From Rhodoplanes tepidamans (lineage in GTDB: Bacteria > Pseudomonadota > Alphaproteobacteria > Rhizobiales > Xanthobacteraceae): a stretch of 64,000 nt of DNA. This document shows positions 35,667 to 46,158 of this stretch, one piece after another. A program made the position numbers and the translations under genes. The notes beneath the pieces were generated by a model. That model was not told the origin of the DNA. It did not search any database and saw only the letters and a program-made list of their open reading frames with translations. The stretch is taken from NCBI RefSeq assembly GCF_030813915.1, contig NZ_JAUSUJ010000004.1, forward strand, positions 264,186-328,185, in the 5' to 3' direction. Positions within the stretch are counted from its first letter, which is position 1, and each line of letters begins with the position of its first letter.

Positions 35667-35772
35667 GTCATTCCGGGGCGCACCGGAGGTGCGAACCCGG
35701 ACTCCAGCAACAGGCTCCGACGTCTTGGTTGGATTCCGGGTCCGCGCGCTGGCGCGCACGTCCCGGAATGAC
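35667..35772. repeat. Type A paired palindrome, copy 3, inside an operon
   Basis: GTCATTCCGGGGCGCACCGG at the left and TCCCGGAATGAC at the right. It fills most of the 139 bases between the large and FAD subunit genes of the molybdenum hydroxylase. Confidence 0.85.
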
Positions 35773-35796
35773 CAGCCCTGATCAGGCGGATTTCGC

Positions 35797-36620
35797 ATGA
35801 AAGCTGCTGCATTCGACTATGTCCGTCCGGCGAGCGTCGCCGAGGCCTGCGCGCTGCTCGCCGAGGATGCCGACTCGAAGGTGATGGCCGGCGGCCAGTC
35901 GCTCGGGCCCATGCTGAACCTGCGGCTCGCGCGGCCCGCCCGGCTGATCGACATCACCCGCATCCCCGAGCTGGGGCGCGTCGAGGAGAGCGCCGACGCC
36001 GTGACGCTCGGCGCGGTGGTGACGCACGCCGCGATCGAGGACCGGCGCGTCGCCGACCCGACGCACGGGTTCCTGTCACGGGTCGCCCGCGGCATCGCCT
36101 ATCGGGCGGTGCGGTCGCGCGGCACCATCGGCGGCAGCCTCGCCCATGCCGACCCGGCCGCCGACTGGGTCTCCTCGCTGACGGCGCTGGGCGCCGAGGT
36201 CCTGATCACGCGCGCGGACGGCACGCAGCGACGCCTGCCGGTCGAGGACTTCATCCAGGGCGCGCTGGCGAGCGCGCTGGAGCCCGGCGAGATTCTCGAC
36301 GGCGTGCGCATCCCGCGCTTCTCGGCCGAGGCGCGCTTCGGCTTCGAGAAGATCTGCCGGAAGACCGGCGAGTTCGCCGAGGCCATGGGGGTCGCGGTGC
36401 ACGATCCCGCACGCGGCGTCTGCCGCATCGTCGCCGGCGCCGCCGGCGGCCGGCCGGTCGTCATCGAGGCGAGCCGCGGCGCCGGCGCCCGCCTGCTCGA
36501 GCGCTTCGCCGATGCGGCGGCCGTGCACGACATGCTGACCGAGGCCGGCCTCGCCGGCGACGCTTACCGGATGCGCCTGCACGTCGCCGCCGTGCGCCGC
36601 GCCGTCGAGGAGATCCGCCG

Positions 36621-36624
<4 letters not shown>
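35797..36624 (+). CDS. Molybdenum hydroxylase FAD-binding (medium) subunit, CoxM-like
   Basis: A 275-residue protein. KVMAGGQSLGPMLNLRLARP (28-47) and RSRGTIGGSLAHADPAADW (108-126) are the two FAD-binding loops of the CoxM/XDH family. It passes electrons from the iron-sulfur subunit to the acceptor. Its stop overlaps the next start as ATGA. Confidence 0.88.
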
Positions 36625-37892
<1,268 letters not shown>

Positions 37893-37907
37893 TCACGATC
37901 TCCGGTC

Positions 37908-37930
37908 ACCTCTACCCTGCGGGGAGAGGT
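37908..37930. repeat. Type C-like palindrome (single hairpin)
   Basis: ACCTCTACCC / GGGGAGAGGT arms with a TGC loop. Sits 15 bases after the stop of the CoxS-CoxG fusion gene and may help end transcription. Confidence 0.6.
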
Positions 37931-37959
37931 GATACGGCATCCGGCTGATTCAGTCGGTG

Positions 37960-37999
37960 GTCATTCCGGGGCGGCGCGAAGCGCCGAACCCGGAATGAC
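37960..37999. repeat. Type A half-copy (single hairpin), copy 4
   Basis: GTCATTCCGGGGCGGCGC then GCGCCGAACCCGGAATGAC. The central unit of the paired repeat is missing. It lies between the convergent hydroxylase operon and the citryl-CoA-lyase-like gene. Confidence 0.8.
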
Positions 38000-38053
38000 G
38001 GCGAACTGATCACCCGGAACAGTATGACGTTCGCGGCAGCCCTCGAGCCCCCC

Positions 38054-38890
38054 TCACTCCGGCACCTTGCGCGGCCCCGGGCCCGTGTAGGTCCAGATCT
38101 GGTCGCGCGGGATCGGGCCCTTGTTGCGGTAGTCCGACTGGCTCTCCTCCCAGGCATGGGCGAGGCAGCCGACCGAGCGCGACAGCACGAACAGGCCGCG
38201 GCACAGCGGCGGCGGAAAGCCGAGCTCGGCGAAGACGACGCCGGTCGCGCCGTCGATGTTCATCGGCACGCGCTTGCCGCCGCGGCGCTGCGCGATCACG
38301 TCCTCGACGGTGCGGCCGATGGCGGCGAACAGGCCGCTCACCGCGCCCGCCGCCGCCGCCTCGTCGACGAGCGACAGGATGCGCGGGGCGCGCGGGTCGA
38401 GATGATGGAAGCGGTGGCCGAAGCCCGGCACGTGCCTGATGCCGCGCGCCGCCAGCGCCTCGATTTCGTCCGTCACAGCCTTGGTGATGGCCGCGGCGTC
38501 ACGGGCCCCCTCGGGCAGCCGCGCCGCGACCGCGTTGAACAATTCGACGCACTGCTCGCCGGCGCCGCCATGCACGTCGCCCAGCACGTTGGTGGCCGAC
38601 GCCATGGCGTTGTTGATGCCGACCCCGCAGGTCATCGCCATGCGGGCGATGGCGATCGACGGCGCCTGCGGCCCGTGGTCGACCGCTGCCACCAGGGCGG
38701 CCTCCAGCAGCTTCGCGGCCGGCTTCGACGGCAGCTCGCCGCGGGTGAGCAGATAGACCATCTCGGCGAAGCCGACCCGGCCGATCAGATCCTCGATCGC
38801 GTAGCCGCGATAGCGGATCATCCCGGGCTTCATCTCGATGATCGACGTCGCCCACCAGTCCGACGGCGACAGCTTCTGGCGCTCGCTCAT
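38054..38890 (-). CDS. Citrate synthase-fold protein, citryl-CoA lyase-like
   Basis: A 278-residue protein, much shorter than citrate synthase (about 430). RYRGYAIEDLIGR, MTCGVGINNAMASATNVLGDVHGGAGEQ and the late VPGFGHRFHHLDPRAPRI carry the conserved active-site histidines of the fold. Short members include citryl-CoA lyases, which cleave a tertiary hydroxyacyl-CoA to acetyl-CoA and a keto acid. It lies downstream of a CaiB-type CoA-transferase on the same strand, which could supply its CoA ester. GAGGA lies seven bases before the ATG. Confidence 0.8.
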   Translation of the reverse strand: MSERQKLSPSDWWATSIIEMKPGMIRYRGYAIEDLIGRVGFAEMVYLLTRGELPSKPAAKLLEAALVAAVDHGPQAPSIAIARMAMTCGVGINNAMASATNVLGDVHGGAGEQCVELFNAVAARLPEGARDAAAITKAVTDEIEALAARGIRHVPGFGHRFHHLDPRAPRILSLVDEAAAAGAVSGLFAAIGRTVEDVIAQRRGGKRVPMNIDGATGVVFAELGFPPPLCRGLFVLSRSVGCLAHAWEESQSDYRNKGPIPRDQIWTYTGPGPRKVPE

Positions 38891-38921
38891 TTGGATCCTC
38901 GGTTTGCTCGCAATTTGATCC

Positions 38922-39028
38922 GTCATCCTGAGGTGCGAGCGAAGCGAGCCTCGAAGGATGAGCGGCCGCTGACTCCGGGGCCGTCGCCCTTCGAGGCTCG
39001 GCCTGCGGCCGAGCACCTCAGGGTGACG
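38922..39028. repeat. Type B paired palindrome, copy 1
   Basis: Begins CGTCATCCTGAGGTGCGAGC and ends GAGCACCTCAGGGTGACG, with internal CCTCGAAGGATG and CCTTCGAGGC arms. It lies between the CoA-transferase and the lyase genes. Confidence 0.88.
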
Positions 39029-39050
39029 GAGGAAGTGCCGACGCGCGGCG

Positions 39051-40265
39051 TCAGATCGCGCCGCCCTCGCGCAGCCGCGAAATCTCCTCCGGCGCGAAGC
39101 CGAGCTCCTGCAAGATCGCGTCGGTGTCGGCGCCGAGCGCCGGCGGCGGCGTGTGCGGGGTGGGATCGCCGCTCTCCAGCTTGAAGCCGGAGCGCACGAC
39201 CGGCACCTCGCGGTCGACCCCGGGCGCGCCGGGGAAGCGCGTGACCAGCTTGCGCTCCCTGATGTGCGGATGCTCCAGCACCTGCGGAATCGACAGCACC
39301 TCGCCGGCCGGGATGCCCTTGGCGTTGAGCAGCAGCGACCACTCCTTGGCGGTCTTGCGGGCCAGCGCCTTCTCGATCTCGGCCTTGAGCTCGAAGCGGC
39401 GCTTCTTGCGGTCCTCGCGATCGACATAGAGCGGGTCGGTGGCGAGCTCGGGTCGGCCGATCACCTGGCACAGCGCGACGAACTGCTCCTGCTTGTTGGC
39501 CGCGATGTTGAGCGGGCCGGAGCCGGTCGTGAAGGTGCCGGACGGGCTCGCCGTCATGTTCTCGTTGCCGATCGGCCGCGGCTGCACGTGGGCGACCAGA
39601 TAGTTCGACACCTGCCAGCCCATGGCGACCAGGGTCGATTCCAGCATCGACACGTCGATGAACTCGCCCTCGCCGGTCCGTCCGCGCCGCACCAGCGCGG
39701 CCGCGATGGCGAAGGCCGCCGTGATGCCGCCCATGGTGTCGGCCACCGGGTAGCCGACCCGCAGCGGCGCCGTGGTCTCGTCGCCCGTCACGCTCATCAC
39801 GCCGGCCAGGCCCTGGACGATCTGGTCGTAGGCCGGGTTGCCGTGCAGCGGCCCGGTCTGGCCGAAGCCCGAGATGGCGCAATAGACGAGGCTCGGCTTG
39901 ATCTCCTTCAAGGTCGACCAACCCAGCCCGAGCCGGTCCATCACGCCGGGGCGGAAGTTCTCCACCAGCACGTCGGCGCTCTCGACCAGCCGGCGGAACA
40001 CCGCCTTGCCGGCCGGGTCCTTCAGGTTGACCGTGACCGAGCGCTTGCCCGCGTTCTGGGCCAGGAACGAGACGCCCATCAGCGCCTTGTTGAGGTCGCG
40101 GTCGGCGCCGAGCTGGCGCGCGAGGTCGCCCGTGCCCGGGACCTCCACCTTGATCACGTCGGCGCCGAGCAGCGCCATCTGGTAGCAGCAGAACGGCCCC
40201 GCCAGCACGTTGGTGAGGTCGAGCACACGAATTTTGTCGAGAAGCGGGCTCACGGTTTGCCCCAT
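39051..40265 (-). CDS. CaiB/BaiF (class III) CoA-transferase
   Basis: A 404-residue protein of normal family length. LDLTNVLAGPFCCYQMALLGADVIKVE (15-41), VENFRPGVMDRLGLGW, and NPAYDQIVQG with the catalytic Asp at 147 are all present. It transfers CoA between carboxylic acids through an aspartyl thioester. A GTG at 40253 with GGGG upstream is an alternative start. It is probably paired functionally with the citryl-CoA-lyase-like gene 160 bases downstream. Confidence 0.88.
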   Translation of the reverse strand: MGQTVSPLLDKIRVLDLTNVLAGPFCCYQMALLGADVIKVEVPGTGDLARQLGADRDLNKALMGVSFLAQNAGKRSVTVNLKDPAGKAVFRRLVESADVLVENFRPGVMDRLGLGWSTLKEIKPSLVYCAISGFGQTGPLHGNPAYDQIVQGLAGVMSVTGDETTAPLRVGYPVADTMGGITAAFAIAAALVRRGRTGEGEFIDVSMLESTLVAMGWQVSNYLVAHVQPRPIGNENMTASPSGTFTTGSGPLNIAANKQEQFVALCQVIGRPELATDPLYVDREDRKKRRFELKAEIEKALARKTAKEWSLLLNAKGIPAGEVLSIPQVLEHPHIRERKLVTRFPGAPGVDREVPVVRSGFKLESGDPTPHTPPPALGADTDAILQELGFAPEEISRLREGGAI

Positions 40266-40493
40266 GGGAAGCGCGCGGCGCCGGGCCGGGTCTTGGCGAG
40301 CGAGCCGTGCGTCTGGCGTAGGGACGGGCGAGAGCCGCCGCCCCGAAGACTACGGTCCTGTGTACACGATTGCGGTCTGCGCGACGAGTGACGCCGCGGC
40401 GGATCCGCCATCCGGACGAATGCGGAACGAGCCCGCGCCCCGGTTGCCGCGCCGCCCCGCCGCGCCCGGAGCGGGCGCAGGCCGCATCCCGGA

Positions 40494-40826
40494 TCAGTCG
40501 CGCACCGCCTTCTCCAGGGTCGCCGTGACCCACTTGTTCAGGCTGACGCCGGCCCGGCGCGCGGCGCCCGAGACGGCCTTGTGCAGGGACGGATCGGCCC
40601 GCACCACGAACTGCCCGGAATACGGCTTCTCGGGCTCCTCGCCACGCGCCTTGCAGAAGGCGAGATAGTCCTCGATCGACTCGGCGAACGCTGCCTTCAG
40701 CTCCGCCACCGACCGGCCCTGGAACGTGATCACGTCGCGCAGATTCGCCACCTCGCCGTGGAAGACCTCGGCGTCCTCGTCGTACTCGACGACGGCCTCG
40801 TATCCCTTGTAGCTCATGGTCGTCAT
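40494..40826 (-). CDS. hicB: HicB-type antitoxin
   Basis: A 110-residue protein. The N-terminal half is the degenerate RNase H-like HicB fold (YKGYEAVVEYDEDAEVFHGEVANL). The C-terminal half is a ribbon-helix-helix DNA-binding domain (FVVRADPSLHKAVSGAARRAGVSLNKWV). It neutralises HicA and represses the operon. ATGA overlap with hicA, toxin gene first. Confidence 0.88.
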   Translation of the reverse strand: MTTMSYKGYEAVVEYDEDAEVFHGEVANLRDVITFQGRSVAELKAAFAESIEDYLAFCKARGEEPEKPYSGQFVVRADPSLHKAVSGAARRAGVSLNKWVTATLEKAVRD

Positions 40827-41083
40827 GGCTCGATCCCGGCCTCGGTGAGAAAGCGGCGCACCGATTTCACCGCAGCCTTATCGGTCTCCTTCTGCGGATG
40901 CGGGCGGTGGAAGACCGCGCGGACACCGCCGAGCGCGACCCGCACCCGCGAGCCGCTGCCCTCGCCGATCTCCGCCCCGCAGGCACTGAACAGCGCCTCG
41001 ATGTCGGTCCAGGCGATCCCGGACCGGACCGGCGAGGCGAAGATCGCCTCGAGCGTGGCGCGGTGCTTCCGGCTCAGATCCAT
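40823..41083 (-). CDS. hicA: HicA-type mRNA interferase toxin
   Basis: An 86-residue dsRBD-fold protein. WTDIEALFSACGAEIGEGSGSRVRV followed by GGVRAVFHRPHP matches the HicA subfamily in which the usual GSHH is replaced by GSRV and the histidines lie in FHRPHP. It cleaves mRNA when released from HicB. The ATG lies only about seven bases from a promoter-like AT-rich stretch, so the mRNA may be nearly leaderless. Confidence 0.85.
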   Translation of the reverse strand: MDLSRKHRATLEAIFASPVRSGIAWTDIEALFSACGAEIGEGSGSRVRVALGGVRAVFHRPHPQKETDKAAVKSVRRFLTEAGIEP

Positions 41084-41111
41084 ATAGTATCACTTTTTGA
41101 TATCAATTCAA
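41084..41111 (-). promoter_or_regulatory. hicAB promoter/operator candidate
   Basis: An AT-rich island in GC-rich DNA. It holds the perfect palindrome TTGATATCAA (41097-41106), a typical target size for the HicB ribbon-helix-helix dimer. On the minus strand TTGAAT (41111-41106) and GATACTAT (41091-41084) could be promoter elements directly abutting the hicA ATG. Confidence 0.5.
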
Positions 41112-41165
41112 CGCGGCACGACCTCCAGCGTGCGACGCGCAGCTGCCGGGCGCAACCTTCCGGGC

Positions 41166-42542
41166 TCAGTCCGCCAGGATGCGCGCCAGCGTCGCGACGT
41201 ACCGGGCCGTGATCGTCTCGCGGGCGTGGTGGCGGCCGTCCTGCACCACGACGGCACCGCCGGCCATCACGGTCGCCACAGCCTCGCGGCCGGCGACGAA
41301 CAGCCAGAGATCGATCAGCCGGTCGATCGCCCGGTCGCCGCTCGCGCCGGCGAGGTCCGGGTGCGTGGTATCGAGCACCACGAGGTCGGCGCGGTTGCCG
41401 ACCGCGATGGCGCCCATCGGCTGGGCCAGCGCCTGGGCCCCGCCCCGCAGGGCCTCCGCCAGCAGGCGACGGCCGGTCGACTCGCCCTCGGCGGTCGCCA
41501 TCACGTTGCGGGCCCGCAGCGCGAGGCGCTGCGAGTATTCGAGCTGGCGCAGCTCGCCGGCCGGATCGATGTCGATGTTGGAGTCGGTGCCGACGCCGAA
41601 GCCGCCGCCGCTTTCGAGATAGCGGGCCCCGTCGAAGATGCCGTCGCCGAGCGACGCCTCGGTGAGCGGGCAGAGGCCCGCCACGGCGCCGGACCGCGCC
41701 AGCCGCACGGTCTCGTCCGGCGTCATGTGGGTGGTGTGGATCAGCACCCAGCGCGCGTCGACCGGCATCTCGTCGATGAGCCACGCGACCGGCCGGCGGC
41801 CCGACCACGCGACGCAGTCGTCGACCTCCTTCACCTGCTCGGCGGCGTGGATGTGCACCGGGCCGTCGGGGGCGATCTGCAGCGCGGCGCGCAGCGTGTC
41901 GGGCGTGACGGCGCGCAGCGAATGCGGCGCGATGCCGACGCGGCCCCCCGGCACGGCGCGGACGGCCTCGCGGCTGCGCGCGACCAGGCGGGCGAAGCGG
42001 TCCGGGTCGTTGAGGAAGCGGCGCTGGCCGGCGACCGCCGGCTGCCCGCCGAGGCCGCCATAGCCGTAGAGCGAGGGCAGCAGCGTCAGGCCGATGCCGG
42101 TCGCCGCCGCGGCGGCGGCGATGCGGACCGCCATCTCGCCGAGATCGGCATAGGGCGCGCCGTCGATGTCGTGGTGGAGATAATGGAACTCGGCGACCGC
42201 GGTGAAGCCGCGCTCCAGCATCTGCATGTAGGCGAAGGCGGCGATCGCCTCGGCATCGTCCGGCGTCAGCCGGGCGAGGAAGCGGTACATCACCTCGCGC
42301 CACGTCCAGAAGCTGTCGGAGGCGGGGCCGCGCCGCTCGGCGAGCCCCGCCATGCCGCGCTGGAAGGCGTGGCAGTGCAGGTTCGGCACGCCGGGCAGCG
42401 CGAGCCCGGCGATCCGCTCGCCCCCGTCCGCCAGTGAATCCGGCTCGACCGCGGCGAACACGCCGTCCCGCACCGTGACGCGCACGTTCTGCGCGAACCC
42501 CTCCGGCAGCAGCGCCTGCGCGAGCAGGAAGGTCTGGGTCAT
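41166..42542 (-). CDS. hutF: Formimidoylglutamate deiminase
   Basis: A 458-residue amidohydrolase. [14 protein letters not shown] places metal ligands His56 and His58; VHIHAAEQ and [11 protein letters not shown] supply the later His and Asp ligands. HutF converts N-formimidoyl-L-glutamate to N-formyl-L-glutamate in the two-step end of histidine degradation. GGAGGAG precedes the ATG. It diverges from hutI. Confidence 0.92.
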   Translation of the reverse strand: MTQTFLLAQALLPEGFAQNVRVTVRDGVFAAVEPDSLADGGERIAGLALPGVPNLHCHAFQRGMAGLAERRGPASDSFWTWREVMYRFLARLTPDDAEAIAAFAYMQMLERGFTAVAEFHYLHHDIDGAPYADLGEMAVRIAAAAAATGIGLTLLPSLYGYGGLGGQPAVAGQRRFLNDPDRFARLVARSREAVRAVPGGRVGIAPHSLRAVTPDTLRAALQIAPDGPVHIHAAEQVKEVDDCVAWSGRRPVAWLIDEMPVDARWVLIHTTHMTPDETVRLARSGAVAGLCPLTEASLGDGIFDGARYLESGGGFGVGTDSNIDIDPAGELRQLEYSQRLALRARNVMATAEGESTGRRLLAEALRGGAQALAQPMGAIAVGNRADLVVLDTTHPDLAGASGDRAIDRLIDLWLFVAGREAVATVMAGGAVVVQDGRHHARETITARYVATLARILAD

Positions 42543-42560
42543 CGTCTCCTCCGTCTCGAC

Positions 42561-42585
42561 CTCTCCCCGCTGGCGGGGCGAGGGG
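42561..42585. repeat. Type C-like palindrome in the hutF-hutI gap
   Basis: CTCTCCCCGC / GCGGGGCGAGGGG arms, 20 bases upstream of the hutF start. It shares the CTCTCCCC core with other type C copies. Confidence 0.55.
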
Positions 42586-42692
42586 CACAGGCGCCGTGCC
42601 GAGCCCGCGCGCCGGACCATAGCGGAGGGCGCGGCGATTCTGTATGGGACGGAGCGCGGGCGCGGCATGCCTGCGGGACGACGAGGCCTTCC

Positions 42693-43895
42693 ATGCGGTT
42701 CGACCGGCTGTGGCGCGACGCGCAGATCGCGACGCTCGATCCCCGAAAGCCCGGGCTCGGGCTGATCGCGCGCGGCGCCATCGGGGCGACGGACGGCCGC
42801 ATCGCCTTCGTCGGCCCCGAGGCTGACCTCCCGGCCGATGCCGACGCGGCCGAGACGATCCGGCTCGACGGCCGCCTCGTCACGCCCGGCCTGATCGACT
42901 GTCACACCCATCTGGTCTACGGCGGCTCGCGCGCCAGAGAGTTCGAGATGCGGCTCGCCGGCGCCACCTACGAGGAGATTTCGCGCGCCGGCGGCGGCAT
43001 CGCCTCGACCGTGACGGCGACGCGGGCGGCGAGCGAGGACGCGCTGGTGGCGAGCGCCCGGGCGCGGCTCGACCGGCTGATCGCCGAAGGCGTCACCACG
43101 GTGGAGATCAAGTCCGGCTACGGGCTCGACGACGCGACCGAGACCCGCATGCTGCGCGCCGCCCGCCGCCTCGGCCGCGAGGCGGACGTGCGGGTCGTCA
43201 CGACCTATCTCGGCGCCCACGCGACGCCGCCCGGCGAGCCGGACAAGGACGCCTATGTCGAAAGAGTCTGCGCCCTGATCCCGACGCTGGCGCAGGAGAA
43301 GCTCGCCGACGCGGTGGACGCCTTCTGTGAAGGCATCGCCTTCTCGCCCGAGCAGACCGCGCGCGTGTTCGCCGCCGCCAAGGCGGCCGGGCTGCCGGTG
43401 AAGCTGCACGCCGACCAGCTCTCCAACCTGCACGGTGCGCGGCTCGCCGCCGCGCACGGCGCGCTCTCGGCCGACCATCTCGAATACACCGACGAGGAGG
43501 GCGCCGCCGCGATGGCGCAGGCCGGCACCGTGGCGGTGCTGCTGCCCGGCGCCTACTACGTGCTGCGCGAGACCCACAAGCCGCCGGTCGAGGCGTTCCG
43601 GAAGCACGGCACCCGCATGGCGCTCGCCACCGACTGCAATCCCGGCACCTCGCCGGTCACGTCGCTGCTGCTGATCATGAACATGGGCGCGACGCTGTTC
43701 CGCCTCACCGTCGACGAGGCCATCGCCGGCGTCACCCGCGAGGCCGCCCACGCGCTCGGCCTCGCGTCGGAGATCGGCACGCTGGAGACGGGCAAGTCCT
43801 GCGACCTCGCGATCTTCGACGTCGACACCCCGGCCGAGCTCGTCTACCGCATCGGCGCCGCGCCGCTGCATGGCCGTGTGTGGCGCGGGCAATGA
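42693..43895 (+). CDS. hutI: Imidazolonepropionase
   Basis: A 400-residue amidohydrolase of family length. [20 protein letters not shown] carries metal ligands His71 and His73; [22 protein letters not shown] and [12 protein letters not shown] are diagnostic for HutI. It hydrolyses 4-imidazolone-5-propanoate to formimidoylglutamate, the HutF substrate. It is divergent from hutF across 150 bases and followed by hutU on the same strand. Confidence 0.93.
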   Translation: MRFDRLWRDAQIATLDPRKPGLGLIARGAIGATDGRIAFVGPEADLPADADAAETIRLDGRLVTPGLIDCHTHLVYGGSRAREFEMRLAGATYEEISRAGGGIASTVTATRAASEDALVASARARLDRLIAEGVTTVEIKSGYGLDDATETRMLRAARRLGREADVRVVTTYLGAHATPPGEPDKDAYVERVCALIPTLAQEKLADAVDAFCEGIAFSPEQTARVFAAAKAAGLPVKLHADQLSNLHGARLAAAHGALSADHLEYTDEEGAAAMAQAGTVAVLLPGAYYVLRETHKPPVEAFRKHGTRMALATDCNPGTSPVTSLLLIMNMGATLFRLTVDEAIAGVTREAAHALGLASEIGTLETGKSCDLAIFDVDTPAELVYRIGAAPLHGRVWRGQ

Positions 43896-43927
43896 CATCA
43901 TGGTGTTCGGAACGACACTCCTCTCTC

Positions 43928-44033
43928 CGTCACCCTGAGGTGGCCGCGCAGCGGCCCTCGAAGGGCGACGGCCCGCGACGCCTCGGCCGTCCATCCTTCG
44001 AGGCCCGGTTTCGCCGGGCACCTCAGGATGACG
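43928..44033. repeat. Type B paired palindrome, copy 2
   Basis: Begins CGTCACCCTGAGGTGGCCGC and ends GGGCACCTCAGGATGACG. The centre reads CCATCCTTCGAGGC, the point at which the type B copy near 63906 is interrupted by an IS. It lies between hutI and hutU. Confidence 0.88.
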
Positions 44034-44055
44034 GGTCCAGCACAAGGACCAACAG

Positions 44056-45720
44056 ATGACCCGCATCGACAACGCCCGCACCATCCGCGCCCCGCACGGC
44101 AACGCGCTCTCGGCCAAGAGCTGGCTCACCGAGGCGCCGCTGCGGATGCTGATGAACAATCTCGATCCCGACGTCGCCGAGAAGCCGGGCGAGCTCGTCG
44201 TCTACGGCGGCATCGGCCGGGCGGCGCGCACCTGGGAGAGCTTCGACCGCATCGTCGCGGCGCTGAAATCCCTCGAGGCCGATCAGACCCTGCTGGTGCA
44301 GTCCGGCAAGCCGGTCGCGGTGCTGACCACGCACGCCGACGCGCCGCGGGTGCTGATCGCCAACTCCAACCTGGTGCCGCACTGGGCGACCTGGGACCAC
44401 TTCAACGCGCTCGATCGCCAGGGCCTGATGATGTACGGCCAGATGACGGCCGGCTCGTGGATCTATATCGGCTCGCAGGGCATCGTGCAGGGCACCTACG
44501 AGACCTTCGCCGAGATGGGGCGCCGGCACTACGGCGGCGACCTCGCCGGCCGCTGGATCCTCACCGCCGGGCTCGGCGGCATGGGCGGCGCCCAGCCGCT
44601 CGCCGCCGTGATGGCGGGCGCCTCCTGCCTGGTCGTCGAATGCCAGCCGAGCCGCATCGAGATGCGGCTGCGCACCGGCTATCTGGACGTCAAGGCCGAC
44701 ACGCTCGACGAGGCGCTGGCCATCATCGAGCGCGCCTGCGCCGCGAAGACGCCGCTCTCGGTCGGCGTGCTCGGCAACGCCGCCGAGATCTTTCCGGAGC
44801 TGTTCCGCCGCGGCGTGCGGCCCGACGCCGTGACCGACCAGACCTCGGCGCACGACCCGGTCAACGGCTATCTGCCGAAGGGCTGGACGCTCGCCGAGTG
44901 GGAGGCGAAGCGCGAGACAGACCCCAGGGCCGTCGCGGCCGCGGCCAAGCGCTCGATGGTCGATCACGTCAGGGCGATGCTCGACTTCCACCGCGCCGGC
45001 GTACCGACCGTCGACTACGGCAACAACATCCGCCAGATGGCGCAGGACGAGGGCCTCGCCGAGGCCTTCGCGTTCCCGGGCTTCGTCCCGGCCTATATCC
45101 GCCCGATGTTCTGCCGCGGCATCGGCCCGTTCCGCTGGGCCGCGCTGTCCGGCGACCCGGCCGACATTCTTCGCGCCGACGAGGCCGTCAAGGAGCTGCT
45201 GCCGGACGACCGCCATCTCCACAACTGGATCGACATGGCGCAGAAGCGCATCAAGTTCCAGGGGCTGCCGGCGCGCATCTGCTGGCTCGGGCTCGGCGAC
45301 CGCCACCGCGTCGGCCTCGCCTTCAACGAGCTGGTCGCGAAGGGCGAGATCAGCGCGCCGATCGTGATCGGACGTGATCACCTCGACTCGGGCAGCGTGG
45401 CGAGCCCGAACCGCGAGACCGAGGCGATGCTGGACGGCTCCGACGCGGTGTCGGACTGGCCGCTCCTCAACGCGCTGGTCAACTGCGCCAGCGGCGCCAC
45501 CTGGGTGTCGCTGCACCACGGCGGCGGCGTCGGCATCGGCTACTCGCAGCACGCCGGCATGGTGATCGTCGCCGACGGCACGCCCGAGGCCGCGCGAAGA
45601 CTCGCCCGCGTGCTGTGGAACGACCCCGCCACCGGCGTCATCCGCCACGCCGACGCCGGCTACGACCTCGCCATCGACTGCGCCCGCGAGAAAGGCCTGA
45701 TCCTGCCGAGCCTGGGGTAG
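44056..45720 (+). CDS. hutU: Urocanate hydratase
   Basis: A 554-residue enzyme of standard length. [14 protein letters not shown], the NAD-binding [14 protein letters not shown] near 172, [15 protein letters not shown] and [17 protein letters not shown] are characteristic of urocanase. It adds water to urocanate to give imidazolonepropionate, the HutI substrate. AAGGAC precedes the ATG. hutH is not in the window. Confidence 0.94.
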   Translation: MTRIDNARTIRAPHGNALSAKSWLTEAPLRMLMNNLDPDVAEKPGELVVYGGIGRAARTWESFDRIVAALKSLEADQTLLVQSGKPVAVLTTHADAPRVLIANSNLVPHWATWDHFNALDRQGLMMYGQMTAGSWIYIGSQGIVQGTYETFAEMGRRHYGGDLAGRWILTAGLGGMGGAQPLAAVMAGASCLVVECQPSRIEMRLRTGYLDVKADTLDEALAIIERACAAKTPLSVGVLGNAAEIFPELFRRGVRPDAVTDQTSAHDPVNGYLPKGWTLAEWEAKRETDPRAVAAAAKRSMVDHVRAMLDFHRAGVPTVDYGNNIRQMAQDEGLAEAFAFPGFVPAYIRPMFCRGIGPFRWAALSGDPADILRADEAVKELLPDDRHLHNWIDMAQKRIKFQGLPARICWLGLGDRHRVGLAFNELVAKGEISAPIVIGRDHLDSGSVASPNRETEAMLDGSDAVSDWPLLNALVNCASGATWVSLHHGGGVGIGYSQHAGMVIVADGTPEAARRLARVLWNDPATGVIRHADAGYDLAIDCAREKGLILPSLG

Positions 45721-45763
45721 GCGCCCGGCTGCACCCAGCGGATCCTGGAAGGCTCGCCTTCTT

Positions 45764-45786
45764 CCCTCTCCCCTCGCGGGAGAGGG
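45764..45786. repeat. Type C palindrome (half copy)
   Basis: CCCTCTCCC / GGGAGAGGG arms around a CTCGC loop. It lies between convergent hutU and the DUF4387 gene and could act as a bidirectional terminator. Confidence 0.65.
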
Positions 45787-45831
45787 AACGAGCCGTGCGC
45801 CATCACGCGCGAGCGAACCAGCAGCCGCCCC

Positions 45832-46158
45832 CTACTCCAGCCCCTCGAAGGTCAGCCCGAGCAGCGGCGCGTGCTGCTGGGCGCCGTAGACGTCGCTGTC
45901 GCCGACCGCGCCGGAGGCGAGCGGGCGCTTCAGCGTGATCTTGATCGCGTGCGCCGGGTCGAAGGCGACGATCGAGATCACGTCGGTCTCGGCGACGCCG
46001 TAGAGCGCGGCGATGCGGGCAGCGTCGAGGGCGCCGCTCTGGCGCACGCGCTGATACCACGCCGCGTCGCGGAACATGACGTCGAGCGTCAGCTCGAACG
46101 GGCCGGCGTTCTTCGAGCGGATCACGCCGGCGATGTCGACGAGGCGCACCGGGCTCAT
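45832..46158 (-). CDS. DUF4387 protein, partner of AtuA-like protein
   Basis: A 108-residue protein. LVDIAGVIRSKNAGPFELTLDVMF, FDPAHAIKITLKRP and DVYGAQQHAPLL are the conserved DUF4387 stretches. It is almost always encoded directly after an AtuA/DUF1446 protein, as here with an ATGA overlap. The two probably form one enzyme; the reaction is not known. Confidence 0.82.
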   Translation of the reverse strand: MSPVRLVDIAGVIRSKNAGPFELTLDVMFRDAAWYQRVRQSGALDAARIAALYGVAETDVISIVAFDPAHAIKITLKRPLASGAVGDSDVYGAQQHAPLLGLTFEGLE

